A stretch of DNA of 64,000 bases from Brienomyrus brachyistius (taxonomy: Eukaryota > Chordata > Actinopteri > Osteoglossiformes > Mormyridae): assembly GCF_023856365.1 (NCBI RefSeq), contig NC_064533.1, forward strand, positions 31,730,118 through 31,794,117, given 5' to 3'. Shown here piece after piece: positions 49,881 to 61,228 of the stretch. The position numbers and the translations under genes were made by a program. Under the pieces are notes generated by a model. The model saw only the letters and a list, made by a program, of their open reading frames with translations. It was not told where the DNA came from and did not search any database. Within the stretch, counting starts at the first letter, position 1. Each line of letters opens with the position of its first letter.

Positions 49881-50792
49881 ACACGGTCAAATTATGGCCA
49901 CCGTTATCCCCCCCCACAAGCAATAGAGGTTCCCGACCCTTGGCCTTGGCCAGTTTTCCAATAAGCCACGAAGCACTTGAGGTAGACTTGCCATCTGTCC
50001 CTAATATTATGGGATTTTCCCATACTGAAAAAAAAATGTTGTGTAATGGTCCACGAAAATACGAAATTTGTCCCATATCTCCATACACATTGTGTCTCCC
50101 ACTAAGCACAACCTAGTTTACTGGTCCATGAAATTTTTGTATGTCAACGGACATAAATAAATTTGAGACCCTTACCATAAATAAATCATAGTAATTATCG
50201 AATTGCTTAATACATTTATTTATACCACTATTCCTTGCACTTTTCATGCATTTAGCTAAACACATCCACTGTATATATCAACCAAATTGTGCATAAGCAT
50301 TGTATAGTCTCAACACTATATACACAGCTCCCCCCCCCAAACAACAAAACATGATTTTTATGTACATACATATAGTAAAGTTTAACTTATAAATTATGCA
50401 AAGTAGCACATTACCCACATTAAACACAGTGATAATAAAGTACATTGTACGTTATTACATAGTACTGTACAGTACCATACTCTCTCGAACAAAACAGATC
50501 ATGACGTTTTAGCCTAATTCTCAAGAGACGACATAGCAATGAAAAAGCCTCATGAATCAAGGGATGAAGGAGCAATGAAAATCGTGCTTTTTGTACCTCT
50601 CAAAGGATGATGGAACAATGAAGAAACACGGCAACTGTCCCACATTCTGCAGTGAATTATATTGTATCATGTACCTACATGTATGTATAACCAATAATGC
50701 TAAAAAGTGTCTTTCTCACTGGCTTACAGCCTGTTTCCGGACTTTTTATACTTTGTTTTTTCAGTCCACGGTAAACTGCGGATAACTGAAAC
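49881..50792. other. No gene seen
   Basis: AT-rich with short ORFs only. Confidence 0.5.
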
Positions 50793-50878
50793 CACAGCTC
50801 TTGAGGAAGTCCCGCACGGCTCTTGAGGAAGTCCCACATGGCTCTTGAGGAAGTCCCACACGGCTCTTGAGGAAGTCT
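50793..50878. repeat. 22-bp tandem repeat, ~4 copies
   Basis: Units CAC(A/G)GCTCTTGAGGAAGTCC start at 50793, 50815, 50837 and 50859, and differ at one to three bases. Confidence 0.92.
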
Positions 50879-51124
50879 AAATGGGATACTGGTTTAAAAC
50901 AGCAGGTAAGAAAGTACAAGCCATTCCAGGCTCACTTTCCATCCTCGAACTCTAGGTTCTGCTCACAGATGTGATGTCACAGCCTCTCCACAGGCATCAG
51001 TGATCATGATGCCATCGGCTTTATGAAATAAACCTTTCTAATTGTCCTGATGATTCATTATTAGCTCACAGTCTGTCAGGGGTTTCCGTAGTGTGCTGTT
51101 TAAAAACAATTATGAGGACCTACT

Positions 51125-51440
51125 GTCATGCCCGGCTCGTCCGCTCCTCGTGTGTGCCACGCCCCCTGCCTTCCCACGTGTATTTCCCTGATTGTACCCC
51201 GCTGTATCGGATTACTTTGATTAGTCTTGTCTGGTTTTAAGTCCTGGTCTTACCTGTTAGCGGTGTCCGTCATTGATGTTGTAGCCCTTGTGGGTGGTGA
51301 TGGTCGTTGGCGTGTCATGTTCCCCAGTCCTTGTCGTTATAATAAATCCCCGTTTACCCTACTTCTGCCTGGTCGCTTGCCTCTCCGCTCGTCACCGTAC
51401 CCGTGCGCCTCTACCGCCGACGTCCCGCGTCACACCTACA
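51125..51440 (+). repeat. Dispersed fish repeat
   Basis: Starts near TGTCATGCCCGGCTCGTCCG and contains GTGCCACGCC and CTTGTCGTTATAATAAATCC, a pattern I recall from many fish non-coding repeats. It has a CT-rich end. No gene; family uncertain. Confidence 0.45.
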
Positions 51441-51494
51441 AAGATAAAAATAATTTATGCCGAAAAGGGCCTGTTCTCTACCATTGTTTGTTTA

Positions 51495-51545
51495 GAAGAT
51501 GAGATACGATAATACTTTATGATCCACCTGGAGGGAAATCTTCTA
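51495..51545 (+). mobile_element. LINE 3' end fragment
   Basis: ATAATACTTTATGATCCACC followed by TGGAGGGAAATCTT resembles the 'ACTTTATTGATCCCCGGGGGAAATT' type 3' end of fish LINEs. Short and diverged. Confidence 0.45.
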
Positions 51546-52234
51546 ATATTTTAGAACAATGGACTGTCAGTTCAGGGTTCTTTCAACACTGAGTTTGATT
51601 CAGGATGAAGTTCCCATCTATCACACAAAAGTTCAGTGGAGGATCAGCCAGTCAAGACAAATCAATAACGAACAAACAGATAAATCAACTTTACCCTTAT
51701 CTTCTGCTGCTCATTTCAGAAAGGATCCTGTGATCATTAACTTCACTGAATGATAGTTTCATTAGTAATTGCTGATCTGTTGCCTTTTAAATCTTTATCA
51801 GTGGTATTTAAGAAGATGTATTTGAATATGTAACGTACTGGGGTTAGGTTAGTAATTGGAATGGTATTTTCCTCTGCTTATGAACCATTCAAATGTTTGT
51901 CTCACTCTGGTGCTAAAGATAAGCATATTGGATGGTTCTTGCTGTCCTGAAATCATAAACTGTATCCAGGTGCACATGATGTTTTGCCATTTAGCCGCCG
52001 CCGTCTTTCACTGACCTTGCTGCCAACGTCAGTCCTCAGTCTCCAGACACCCAAACTCTATCCCAAGAAAGAACACAGCCACCCTCATTCAAGGTCACTT
52101 TTACAAAACTTGCAGGACTCTTTCCCTTAGGGATCTTAGTCAACATTTCTTCGCCTAAAAATGCTACCTCATGCAATTTCCCCTTAGAATACCGAAATCC
52201 AACTATTTGTATCTTCCATAATGGTTCATTGGGT

Positions 52235-52425
52235 ACAGGATCACAGATGGGCTGGAGCCTATAGTAGGAAGCACAGGGCACAAGGTGGGGGACGCTGCAA
52301 GGTGGGGGACACCGCAAGGTGGGGGACACAGCAAGGTGGGGGACGCCGCAAGGTGGGGGACACCGCAGGGTGGGGGACACCGCAAATGGGATGCCAGTCA
52401 ATCACAGAGCACTCACAATCACACA
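52235..52425 (-). mobile_element. SINE fragment with internal minisatellite
   Basis: GGCTGGAGCCTATAGTAGG, AGCACAGGGCACAAGG and GGGATGCCAGTCAATCACAG mark the SINE on the minus strand. Between them the AAGGTGGGGGACACCGC segment has expanded to six 17-bp units at 52282-52383. Confidence 0.75.
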
Positions 52426-52765
52426 GACCCAGTCATACACACGATCATGCACACAACCACACAGTCACACACACGATCATACACACAACATACAAAATCA
52501 CACACACAGTCATACACACAATCACAATCACACACATAATCATGCAGACAATCACTCACACAATCATGCACACAGTCACACACAAACACACAGACCCAGT
52601 CACACACACGATCATACACACAACCACAGACACAGTCATACACATGACCATTCACATGATCATTCACATAACCATACAAAATCACACACAGTTATACACA
52701 CAATCACACACACACATGCACACAATAATACACAACCAGACAATCACACGCACGCACACAATGCT
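52402..52765. repeat. CA-rich compound microsatellite
   Basis: About 360 bp of ACACA/ATCATACACA/AGTCACACACA words. It yields long His/Thr-rich ORFs that are artefacts of the repeat. Confidence 0.9.
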
Positions 52766-52839
52766 GGGCATTTTATAACCGCAATATGTACAGCACTAAA
52801 CAAATTCTTGCATTTCCATAATAGCTGTATAGCTAGTTC

Positions 52840-53080
52840 AGGGTCATGGTGAATTTGCATCCCATCCCAGGTAGCACAGGGAAAGGTGCACTAGAGAGGA
52901 TCCCAGCACATCACAGGGCAAACAAACCTACGCTGACGGCAATTCAGAGATAGCTATTCACCTGCGGCGCATGTCTTTCAACTGTTGGAGAAAACCTGAG
53001 AATCACAGGGAAGGATGTGCAGACACTGCAAAGAATAAGAGCACAGGCCAGCAGCTGAGCCACGCGGCACAGTACAGCTC
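52840..53080 (-). mobile_element. SINE, degenerate
   Basis: GCATCCCATCCCAGGTAGCA, CAGCACATCACAGGGCAAAC and AGAAAACCTGAGAATCAC follow the family order on the minus strand; both promoter boxes are eroded. Confidence 0.5.
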
Positions 53081-56000
53081 AGACGCGCAGTTCATACTGC
53101 ATCCTACTGGGGGCGATGGAGAGGAAGATTAACACCCGCTTCCTCCTTGTTCACTATATCTGTTTTCCCGTGATTCTCCCGCACAATTATCTGTATGATA
53201 CACATGGAACTGTCAAAGTCAGAAATTAGGGGCTGGATAATGAAAGACTTAAGAAGTTCACCTTTTAATGTTTATTAATGACCTAGTCCTGAACTCAACA
53301 ATGTCTTGAGCCATTTAAACTACTGACCATCATCATTGTGATGGGAGTATCACTGCGATGTCACCAGGGAGAGTCTAACATGATCTGATAAACGGCAGAT
53401 GTCTGTTTGCAGTAGGGTGGGTCCTGAATGAAATAAAATGCAATGATGCCACTTATTAAATGTCGCAGGATGATGCCAAGCATCTGTTGAAAAGATGTTT
53501 GGGCCCAGTGTCATAAAAGTGGAGGTGTCAACTTCGGGAAGGCCCACAGAGGGATGACAATGGGGGGATGCCAGGCTGAGTGACTCAATTCGCCTCCACA
53601 ATGAGAGCACGAGCGACCCCCCCCCCACCCCCAGCAGCCCCCCTGCGAGTGGTTTTGGCCTCCTCGCCACCAGGCTCGCGTGTAAATCTGACCAGCTAAT
53701 TATCCCCTCGCCGGAAAGCAATGGAGTGAAACACGGCTTGATGGCACCGATCCCGTCCTGGATAATGACCTTCGAGGAGCTGGGCATTTCCTCCACTGCA
53801 GGAATCTGTGTGTGAAGGGACCTCTGGCTGCGACTGTTTGTCACCGGTGTGAAGACCTGCAACGCTGAGTGTACACATTGCCTAGATTGTCCTGGGAGAG
53901 CGCCACCTAATGGAGGACGTTGGTATGGCACACTCAATTAACCATGGTGGAGGCCCACTAGGATCCTCAGTAAAAGATACCACTAATATCCAGAATCTAA
54001 GACCCCTATAATTCGCCTTTGCTAAATATCCCACTGGGATCCCCATTTAAAGACTATAGGTTCCTGTATTAAAGACCCCACTGAGACCTTAAGTTAAAGA
54101 CAACAGTGGGAATCCTGGTTTAAATACCCAACAGAGCACTGTATTAATCACCTCATCAGGGCCTTTTGACCCCCATGGGAAAGGACAGCACATGTCTATG
54201 AGACAGAGGGAGTAGATTAAGGTTATATGAAATCAATTCATGAGGATGGACACCACTGCTAATCAATTCTGGGCAACCCTGCTAGAATCGCAATCTCTTC
54301 AGACCAGTTGTGAAATAGTATGGCCCTATATATCATACAACACATTCCATTCATCTTCTTCCCCTGTCATATCATGCAAGACGTGGACAACAAGCGTAAC
54401 ATAAAGACAAATCACATTTATCAATACTTTGTGTGGCAATGTAAGACTGGTGCTTACAAAACCCATTTGGGAATTTTATTGCTTTTTTGATACTACTGAT
54501 AAACGGCCTTATGGCTCAGCCACTATGTTTTATTTTGTTCTAGTCTAACCTTTTCATTTTATGCCATTACTGACTGAAAGTCCACCGACAGGCCCTCAGA
54601 TGTCTGCCTCCTTTAGAGATGATGATTGACGGGCCGGGAAGGCGGGAGGGGGGGGGAAACAGGGCTTCTGATGAACGTTGTCACCTCGCACTGTGAACTG
54701 AAGATAGCAGCGTGTCACTAATTGCACGTGGAGTGAGCGGGACACTCTGACAGTCGTCCACCCCTGCTTCTGTCATTTTCTAGTTGCATGCTGGGATGCA
54801 ATCTTTCCCTTTATTTTCTTACCCCTCACTCAAAATATCTTCATCTCCCAGCTCCTGATCTAACTGTGCAGGCTTGGAGTGAATGTCCTCGGCTATCAGC
54901 ACCACTAACCCCCCCCACTGAAAGATTTATCATCATGGTATCCTGTGGGGCATATATCCCAGCCACCAATGGACATGATGGATGACAATCTGATGCAACT
55001 AGTTAGCAAGCTACCCTGGTCTGATATTTAAGGGCACACATGAACAGGGGATAAAGGATAACCAACGGTGGTTAGAGTCACTGGATCTGGTTAACTGAGA
55101 GAACTTGGCCTGGCTGCACATCACGGAGGCACCTTTATATGGTGTCTGCCAAACCTTTGGCAGTTTTGGTTGGGAAGCTAACATTGTGGGAGTAAGGGCC
55201 AGCCAGTGGTGAGCTCTCCATTCACACGGAAGCCAGAGTCTGCTCTCCACTAAAGTTCTTCAACGTCATCAAAAGACAGTGAGGTCAAGGTGATGCAATA
55301 TGTTTGTAACATCATTTGTAATGCATAGTTGTGCAACCATCTAGCAAAAGCTTATCTAGTGCAGGGTATACACTTAATTAGGTTTAAATTATTTCTTTTT
55401 TGTTTTGCATGGAATGTAAACAGCTGTCTGGCTTCCATCCCTTACAATCGAATCACCCTACAGGCGTTTGGGTGAATCTCGCTTGTAAATATCCATGCAT
55501 ACATACAAGAAATGGCCACTGGATAAGTTCTGAGGACTTGGTCAGCTAAGCAAACAAACTCTGATGATATCAACGCAAATGGTAGCATGATTTTTAAAGG
55601 TGGTGAACGTTGGGGGGGTGGCAAATGCCACGGTAATTGGTGGGTTTCATTCCCTGCCAGTTTGGACCTGACTGTCATAGAACGGCTACATTATATTGTT
55701 TAGTTTCTGAGCAGAGACTTCTCTTCAAAGCTTCCACATTTGTTGCACAGCCTACATACTTCTTTTTCTAATATTTTTATACAGGACATTTTCACTAAGG
55801 CTATTCAGGTTAAGCACACAGCTCAAGGCTACAGCAGCAGGGGAGTGTTCCTGGTATTTCTGAACCAGCGTCGTTGCTTCTGAATCCAGGTTGTTAACTA
55901 CTTCTGTCAATGCTGAACTCAGAGACATATAAAGACTGTCCTTGTGCTGCATTTGATGTTCAAACTCCAGGATAAAAGGGCTTGAAATAAGAGCAGATCA

Positions 56001-56504
56001 GCAAAACACTGACAATTCCTCTGCAAAAAGTCACGCTTCTCTGTAGATGCACATAACATAGCATGGAGGGAAAATGTTGCTTTTTGCAGGAACTTTCCTT
56101 CATGAAAGAACCATATGGTTTAACACTTTAGACCATATAGCTGCAAATGTCCAGGAGGATAAAAGAGACATTATGAAGGAGGCACTAAGGGATCAGAAAT
56201 GCTGAAAACGAGCTACAGGTTCAACGAGCTACATAGTGTTAACTGAAGGTTTCCTGTTTTACTGGACTGCAAATGTACAAATCTGACCTCAGTCCAATTA
56301 AGAAAAATAACTCCTTCACCAGGCAGCCAATTTAAGTCCAATCAGACGAAAATGGCTCAGCTACTGCCAGATACTGCCAAGTTGGAAAGGAGACAAGAGG
56401 AAGCACTTCCCCTCCTTCCCACATCTGTCTCCTGTCCCACTGTGGCCATGTCTAGTCTGGGAGGGTATCCAGGCCCCCGCCGCTGGTCTGGGGCTTGCCC
56501 TTAC
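53081..56504. other. No gene seen; CTCF-like site
   Basis: A 195-codon minus-strand ORF at 53350-53937 has no recognisable domain. GCGCCACCTAATGG at 53900-53913 is a strong CTCF-like core on the minus strand (CCATTAGGTGGCGC). Confidence 0.45.
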
Positions 56505-56857
56505 CCAAGCACGTGAAGCTTATTTGTCTCTCTCCATGCAGAGCTGCGAGACCGAACATAGCGGGCGTGTCTGAGGGACTCGCTTTGAGGGCTTCTTCGC
56601 AGCTAAGCAGACGAGGCGACTCGCGGGCGGCTCGGCCAGCTCCCGGCGACGCCCCCAGGGTGAGGAAAACCAGGCCGTGCCGCGTGCAGACAGCCTGGCA
56701 ACAGGTGCGCCGGTCAGCCAGCTCCAAATATAGCTCGGCGTCACACATGAGCGCTTGTGCCGCGCCCTCTGCCCGGTGGGACAGCAACACCGGGTCTCGC
56801 TCTCCGGCTGCCGGGTCGGCAGAGGGCAGGGGTGGGTATCCCGTCGCTCGTGCTGCC
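56505..56857 (-). CDS. Possible TPR-like coding exon
   Basis: A 353-bp CpG-rich stretch, open throughout on the minus strand. It is preceded by a pyrimidine-rich acceptor ending CATGTGCAG| at 56858 and followed by a donor CTTGG|GTAAGG after 56505. The peptide has helix-turn-helix spacing with tetratricopeptide-like consensus: DAELYLELADRR, then GLVFLTLG, then CEEALKASPSD and AMFGLAALHG (A at 20, P at 32-type positions). Composition differs sharply from its AT-rich surroundings. I cannot name the protein, and no partner exons were identified, so it could be one exon of a spliced gene, a pseudo-exon or a chance CpG island. The wider ORF at 56452-57045 overshoots both splice sites. Confidence 0.35.
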
Positions 56858-57074
56858 CTGCACATGGTCCAGGGAACAAATACGTGAAAGTGAGGGACCA
56901 GCAATGCCTGAAGGTGCCCGCTGATGTGCCTGTGCATTAGAAGATGAATGGGAGAAACGTTTGGCATGTGCTTAACAGGCGGACAATGTGACCCATGAAG
57001 GTTCCCACCCAACAATAACCCTTTGACATTAACACCCTTGTGCATTTATAAACTTCTCATTCTCCTGCTCTGGG

Positions 57075-57246
57075 AAGATGTGCCCCCCCTTCGAGTTTGG
57101 TTCCTCCCAAGGTCCCTTCCTCCAGTTCTTTCTTGCTACTGTCTCATCTTGCTTGCTCACTGGGGGCTTTGGGCAGGGATAATGTAAAGCGCTTTGAGAT
57201 AATTTAATGTTTGTGAAAATGCGGCATACAAATATAATTGAATTGA
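57075..57246 (+). mobile_element. Dispersed fish repeat, 3' part
   Basis: GGTTCCTCCCAAGGTCCCTT, CTTGCTCACTGGGGGCTTTG and TAAAGCGCTTTGAGATAATT leading to AATATAATTGAATTGAACTG are typical of a very common fish interspersed repeat. No coding capacity. Confidence 0.6.
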
Positions 57247-57412
57247 ACTGAACTGGATTTATACATAATAATGTGTTTCATTGTCTTAAGCAATGAAATA
57301 AGCAGTCAGAGAAAATAATCAAATTGGTTTATCATTATATCTGTCAAAGAACGTCCACACAGCCAATTGAAAGCTCCTTCGCCCACCTCATATGGCTAAT
57401 CAGCTCCTCATT

Positions 57413-58157
57413 GGCTATTTTTACTAATTAAATTAATTAAGTGACCCAGTGGTGAAATTTAACACAAGGAACAGCTGAGGTGCCCCTGAGGAGAGGTTTG
57501 GGAACTGAAGTGATGTTCATCTAGCCGTCCAGGAAGATACAGTATCAGTAACTTTTTGGAAAACAGAAGAAATCCCTGATATTTTTTTATTGTCACTCTT
57601 AATTCACATATTTTCTAATGTCAAAATGCGTTTTTGTTCTGAGCAGATATACATTTACTATCCAGAAAAATCTGTCCACCCATCCATTTTCCAAACTGCT
57701 TATCCTACCGGGTCACGGGGGGTCTGGAGCCTATCCTGGAAGCAATGGGCACAAGGCAGGGAACAACCCAGGATGGGGGGCCAGCCCATCACAGGGCACA
57801 GTCACACACCATTCACTCACACATGCACACCTATGGGCAATTTAGCGACTCCAATTAGCCTCAGCATGTTTTTGGACTGTGGGGGGAAACCGGAGTACCC
57901 GGAGGAAACCCCACGACGACATGGGGAGAACATGCAAACTCCACACACATGTGACCCAGGCAGAGACTCGAACCCGGGTCCCAGAGGTGTGAAGCAACAG
58001 TGCTAACCACTGCACCGCCATGCCACCCCATACAGTGCTAACCACTGCACCGCCATGCCACCCCATACAGTGCTAACCACTGCACCACCATGCCACCCCC
58101 TCCAGAAAAATCAGCTTTCAGTTTTTCTTTTGACTGAGACTTTTGCACAGTACTGTA
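57413..58157 (+). repeat. Host repeat, copy B (with nested SINE)
   Basis: Repeat running from the AATTAAATTAATTAAG end to CTTTTGCACAGTACTGTAAG, interrupted by a SINE at 57673-58100. The end CAGTACTGTGCAAAAGT (reverse complement) resembles a Tc1-family terminal repeat, so this may be a transposon relic. It is the inverse of copy A and similar to copy C at 58835-59042. Confidence 0.75.
57673..58100 (-). mobile_element. (ATGG)n-tailed tRNA-SINE with target duplication
   Basis: Best-preserved SINE of the window, flanked by a perfect 12-bp duplication TCCAGAAAAATC at 57661-57672 and 58101-58112. Box-B complement GACTCGAACCC lies near 57965. The box-A head is present three times as 35-bp tandem units (57997-58031, 58032-58066, 58067-58100), an unusual promoter triplication. 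The 3' tail is CCACCCATCCATTTTCC. Confidence 0.93.
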
Positions 58158-58544
58158 AGTAATAGCATGATACTACATTATGTGTATCTCCTGAAGTAAA
58201 GTGTGGCCGACGTCTCCTAGGGAATGCCAGTTAAGATCAGAATGGGTCCCGAATCATTGTACTTCTGCCCAAATGACTACTGTTAAGCCATATAAACCGA
58301 ATTAGGCTTGAATTAGCCTATGAGAATGGTGACAGGATTGCTGCATAAGAAAACCGGGAAAAGAAACCCAGTGGCCGGGAAGCCAGTGACGGGTTTAGGT
58401 GGTGGGTGGATGAACCTGTGATTCCCAGGATGGCATCTGCAGTGTTATGTTATGTGGTTAGTTGTATAAAATGTAAGAAGATAGATAATATGTTACATGG
58501 CTGCTTTGCATGAACACGAGTGATCAGGAATGATGTCATTCTCT

Positions 58545-58822
58545 AACGGTGGAGTGGTGGATCTGTGACAGGAACTGGAAGGTCTCCGGTTTCACTCCTG
58601 GGAATGACCAGAGTGATCCTACTCAACTGGGCCCTTGAACAAGGCCCTTCACCTGCAATTACTTCATCCTGGGTTATGATGTTAATCTACATCCAGCCCT
58701 ATAAGGAGGTCCTCCAACTGACAGGGAAAAACTTTTTGTGAGTAACCCTGCAGTGGACTGGCTTCCTGTCCAGAGTGTACCCCTGCCCAGAATGAACAGT
58801 GCGAAGATGAATGAATGGAATA
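58545..58822 (+). mobile_element. SINE, third type, degenerate
   Basis: Box-B-like GGTTTCACTCC, then GAACAAGGCCCTTCACCTG and GCAGTGGACTGGC, ending in GATGAATGAATGG. This order is typical of fish tRNA-SINEs; the copy is diverged. Confidence 0.5.
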
Positions 58823-58834
58823 TTAAATAGCCAA

Positions 58835-59042
58835 TACTATGAATAAGTTCATATAGCCGTCCAGCAAGATATCATTAACTTTTTGGAGAACAAAAGAAAT
58901 TCTTGTTTCTGTGGTGTTAATCTTAATTTGCATATGTTCTAATGTTAAATAGTGTTTGTTTCTGAGAAGATATACACTTGCTACCCAGATAAATAGCTGT
59001 AACCATTGTCTTTGACTAAAACTTTTGCACAGTACTGTTTAC
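58835..59042 (+). repeat. Host repeat, copy C (no SINE)
   Basis: Diverged copy of the host repeat (CATATAGCCGTCCAGCAAGA … AACTTTTGCACAGTACTGTT) that lacks the SINE found in copies A and B. It represents the empty site. Confidence 0.7.
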
Positions 59043-59224
59043 ACAGTGACAAGCCAAAACATTATGACATTATGTTGATTATGTTGTAAAAGTGGTGGAT
59101 GGAAAGGTCTGGGACATGTTACTCAGTAAGTCTGCATTTGGTACCTGAAACTGACATGTTGAATGCAGAAGAAACAGACAGAAATACAGCCAAACGTCTG
59201 GGTCTGAGCACCAGGCTTGTGGGG

Positions 59225-59420
59225 TACTCACAGTGTGTGTGTGTGTGTGTGTTGTCATGTATATATTGTATAGTGGGGACCAAATGTCCCCAGAATCTAA
59301 TAAAAATCTGTTATTTTGACCTTGTGGTGACATTGTTTTGGTAACTCAATAGAAACTCAATTTTATAAAAACTTGCAATCAAAAAACTAAAAATCTAGCC
59401 ATAGTCATAGCTGAGACTAG
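59225..59420 (-). repeat. Microsatellite-associated repeat, reverse copy
   Basis: (GT)n followed by AGTGGGGACCAAATGTCCCC, TTGACCTTGTGGTGACATTG and TTGCAATCAAAAAACTAAAA: the reverse complement of the body at 11756-12030. Confidence 0.75.
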
Positions 59421-59470
59421 GATGATTCATGATAATGAATTGAGAGGCCTCACAAAGACATAGATAGTTA

Positions 59471-59472
<2 letters not shown>

Positions 59473-59528
<56 letters not shown>

Positions 59529-59550
59529 GTGTGTGTGTGTGTGTGTGTGT
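59473..59550. repeat. (CT)n(GT)n compound microsatellite
   Basis: About 46 bp of CT followed by about 22 bp of GT. A similar CT/CA compound tract lies at 60422-60498. Confidence 0.95.
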
Positions 59551-60419
59551 TGAGATGCTTCCGTAACAAATGTAGTAATGTAGTAGTATAAAACTCAAGC
59601 TGATATCTGAGGCCTTCCAATGTGAAAAATAACACTCAGATTTGACTTTTTAGAACAAAATGGAGAATGACTGGGCTGATAATTATTTACAACAAAGGAG
59701 GTAAGATGACAGGCAGTGAAAGACATTAATTTAGTCTTTTTTATTTTTTCTGGTCTTTTGTCATTCTGATCAGGGCAGTTGAAGAAATCATCAGAACCAA
59801 ACCCATATGATGCCTGAATATCATACCTATATGTACCGAGAAAAGCAACCTTAAGCATCATGCATGCCTCACTGGTAATATAATGTCAAAATATTTCACT
59901 TACATTTGCATGCAAATGTTTATTTTTTGCATGAATTTTTGCATAATTTGCATGATCAGATTTTCGAAACTTAGGAAGTGCACTACACTACAATGCAGTA
60001 TGAAATTGCTTCCATTCTCACTGGTAATAAACTGGTCTTTCTGCCCAGCACGTCATCTACACAGCATCTACTGACAGTTTGCTGACATCCATAAAGAAAG
60101 TTCAACTTATTAACTGGAATCCTCCATTTAAAAGAATCTGACGACCTTCTCGTGGCCGTGGAAGCATTTCATGGGACGACACCAAAAAGCGTAAGGATGT
60201 GAAAAATGTTTCCTGCTACAGAGGACAAGCCAGAGCATCTGTTTTAGTAGCCCCCCACCCCCCAAAGCTTGTTCCCCAGGACAGCACACATCACATCTTC
60301 TTAGCAAGTCTTAAAGCCAACTGACATCTGCTGGCTTGAACCAAGCACCAACGAGAAGGTCCAAGAGGCCTGGTTTGATCCCATCAGTTTGACCTCACTT
60401 GAAGTATGAAATATATTTT

Positions 60420-60421
<2 letters not shown>
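59551..60421. other. No gene seen
   Basis: Short ORFs only. Confidence 0.5.
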
Positions 60422-60499
<78 letters not shown>

Positions 60500-60605
60500 C
60501 AGGTAAACATATCTTTATGGGGATCGCTCATTCATTTCTATGGGAAAAATGCTAACGCTAACTATGACAGCCTTAACCCCCACCCAGCAATAAAAATTAA
60601 CCTAA
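60422..60605 (+). repeat. (CT)n(CA)n plus dispersed repeat half
   Basis: CT run, then CA run, then ATATCTTTATGGGGATCGCT and CCTTAACCCCCACCCAGC: the left half of the repeat seen at 11756 onward. Confidence 0.8.
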
Positions 60606-60614
60606 AGACTTCTG

Positions 60615-60745
60615 GGTCAAGTCCCAGGAGAAGCTCTTCCATAAAACCCCTTAGCAAGGCACCCGAGCTGCAGCGCTGTACTAAAGGGTTTAAAGAGCGT
60701 GAATCTGCGTGCTGCTTTGGATTAAAGTGTCACCTAAACACCTCA
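60615..60745 (+). mobile_element. SINE fragment
   Basis: Box-B-like GGTCAAGTCCC, then CCCTTAGCAAGGCACCCGAG and GCTGCTTTGGATTAAAGTGT: middle and 3' part of a fish tRNA-SINE of the same broad type as 340-550. Confidence 0.5.
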
Positions 60746-61228
60746 GTGTGAACCCAGCGGAGAAAACACACATACATGCCATGTATTTTAAGTGAATTGT
60801 ATTTACACAAACACAATGAAATTAATTGTCTGGGCTCATAGATAGCCAGTTACCCTCAGCTGATACTAATAAGCAATAATTTATGCAATATGTAAATACT
60901 TGAATGAATAATAAAAATAACGCCAACGTTTCTCTAAGATGAACATATCTTTTCATTAAAGTCTGAGTTACTTTAGAAGAAATACAGAGCAATGAATCAG
61001 GTTTATTATTTTTGTGTGGTCAGTTCAAAGGGCAAAGCTAAGCAGCTTCCTATGTTTTCTTTTTTCTTTCTGTCTGATGAATGATCTGTAGCTTTGCTGA
61101 AGGTGAGATGGTTTGTAAGGACCTGACCTGGAGTCACTGGAATTACTCTCCAGCCATCATGGAGGTTCATCGCTTGGGACATGTCTTTGGTGCAGAAGAT
61201 GATTCTCAGAGAACTCATCGCTGCTTAT

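Noticed and set aside
52221..52852. Long plus-strand His/Thr-rich ORFs (177-185 codons)
   Set aside because: They are produced by a 17-bp minisatellite and a CA-rich microsatellite. The repeats read open in several frames.
53350..53937. 195-codon minus-strand ORF
   Set aside because: No recognisable domain or exon signals; overlaps a CTCF-like site and a C-run.
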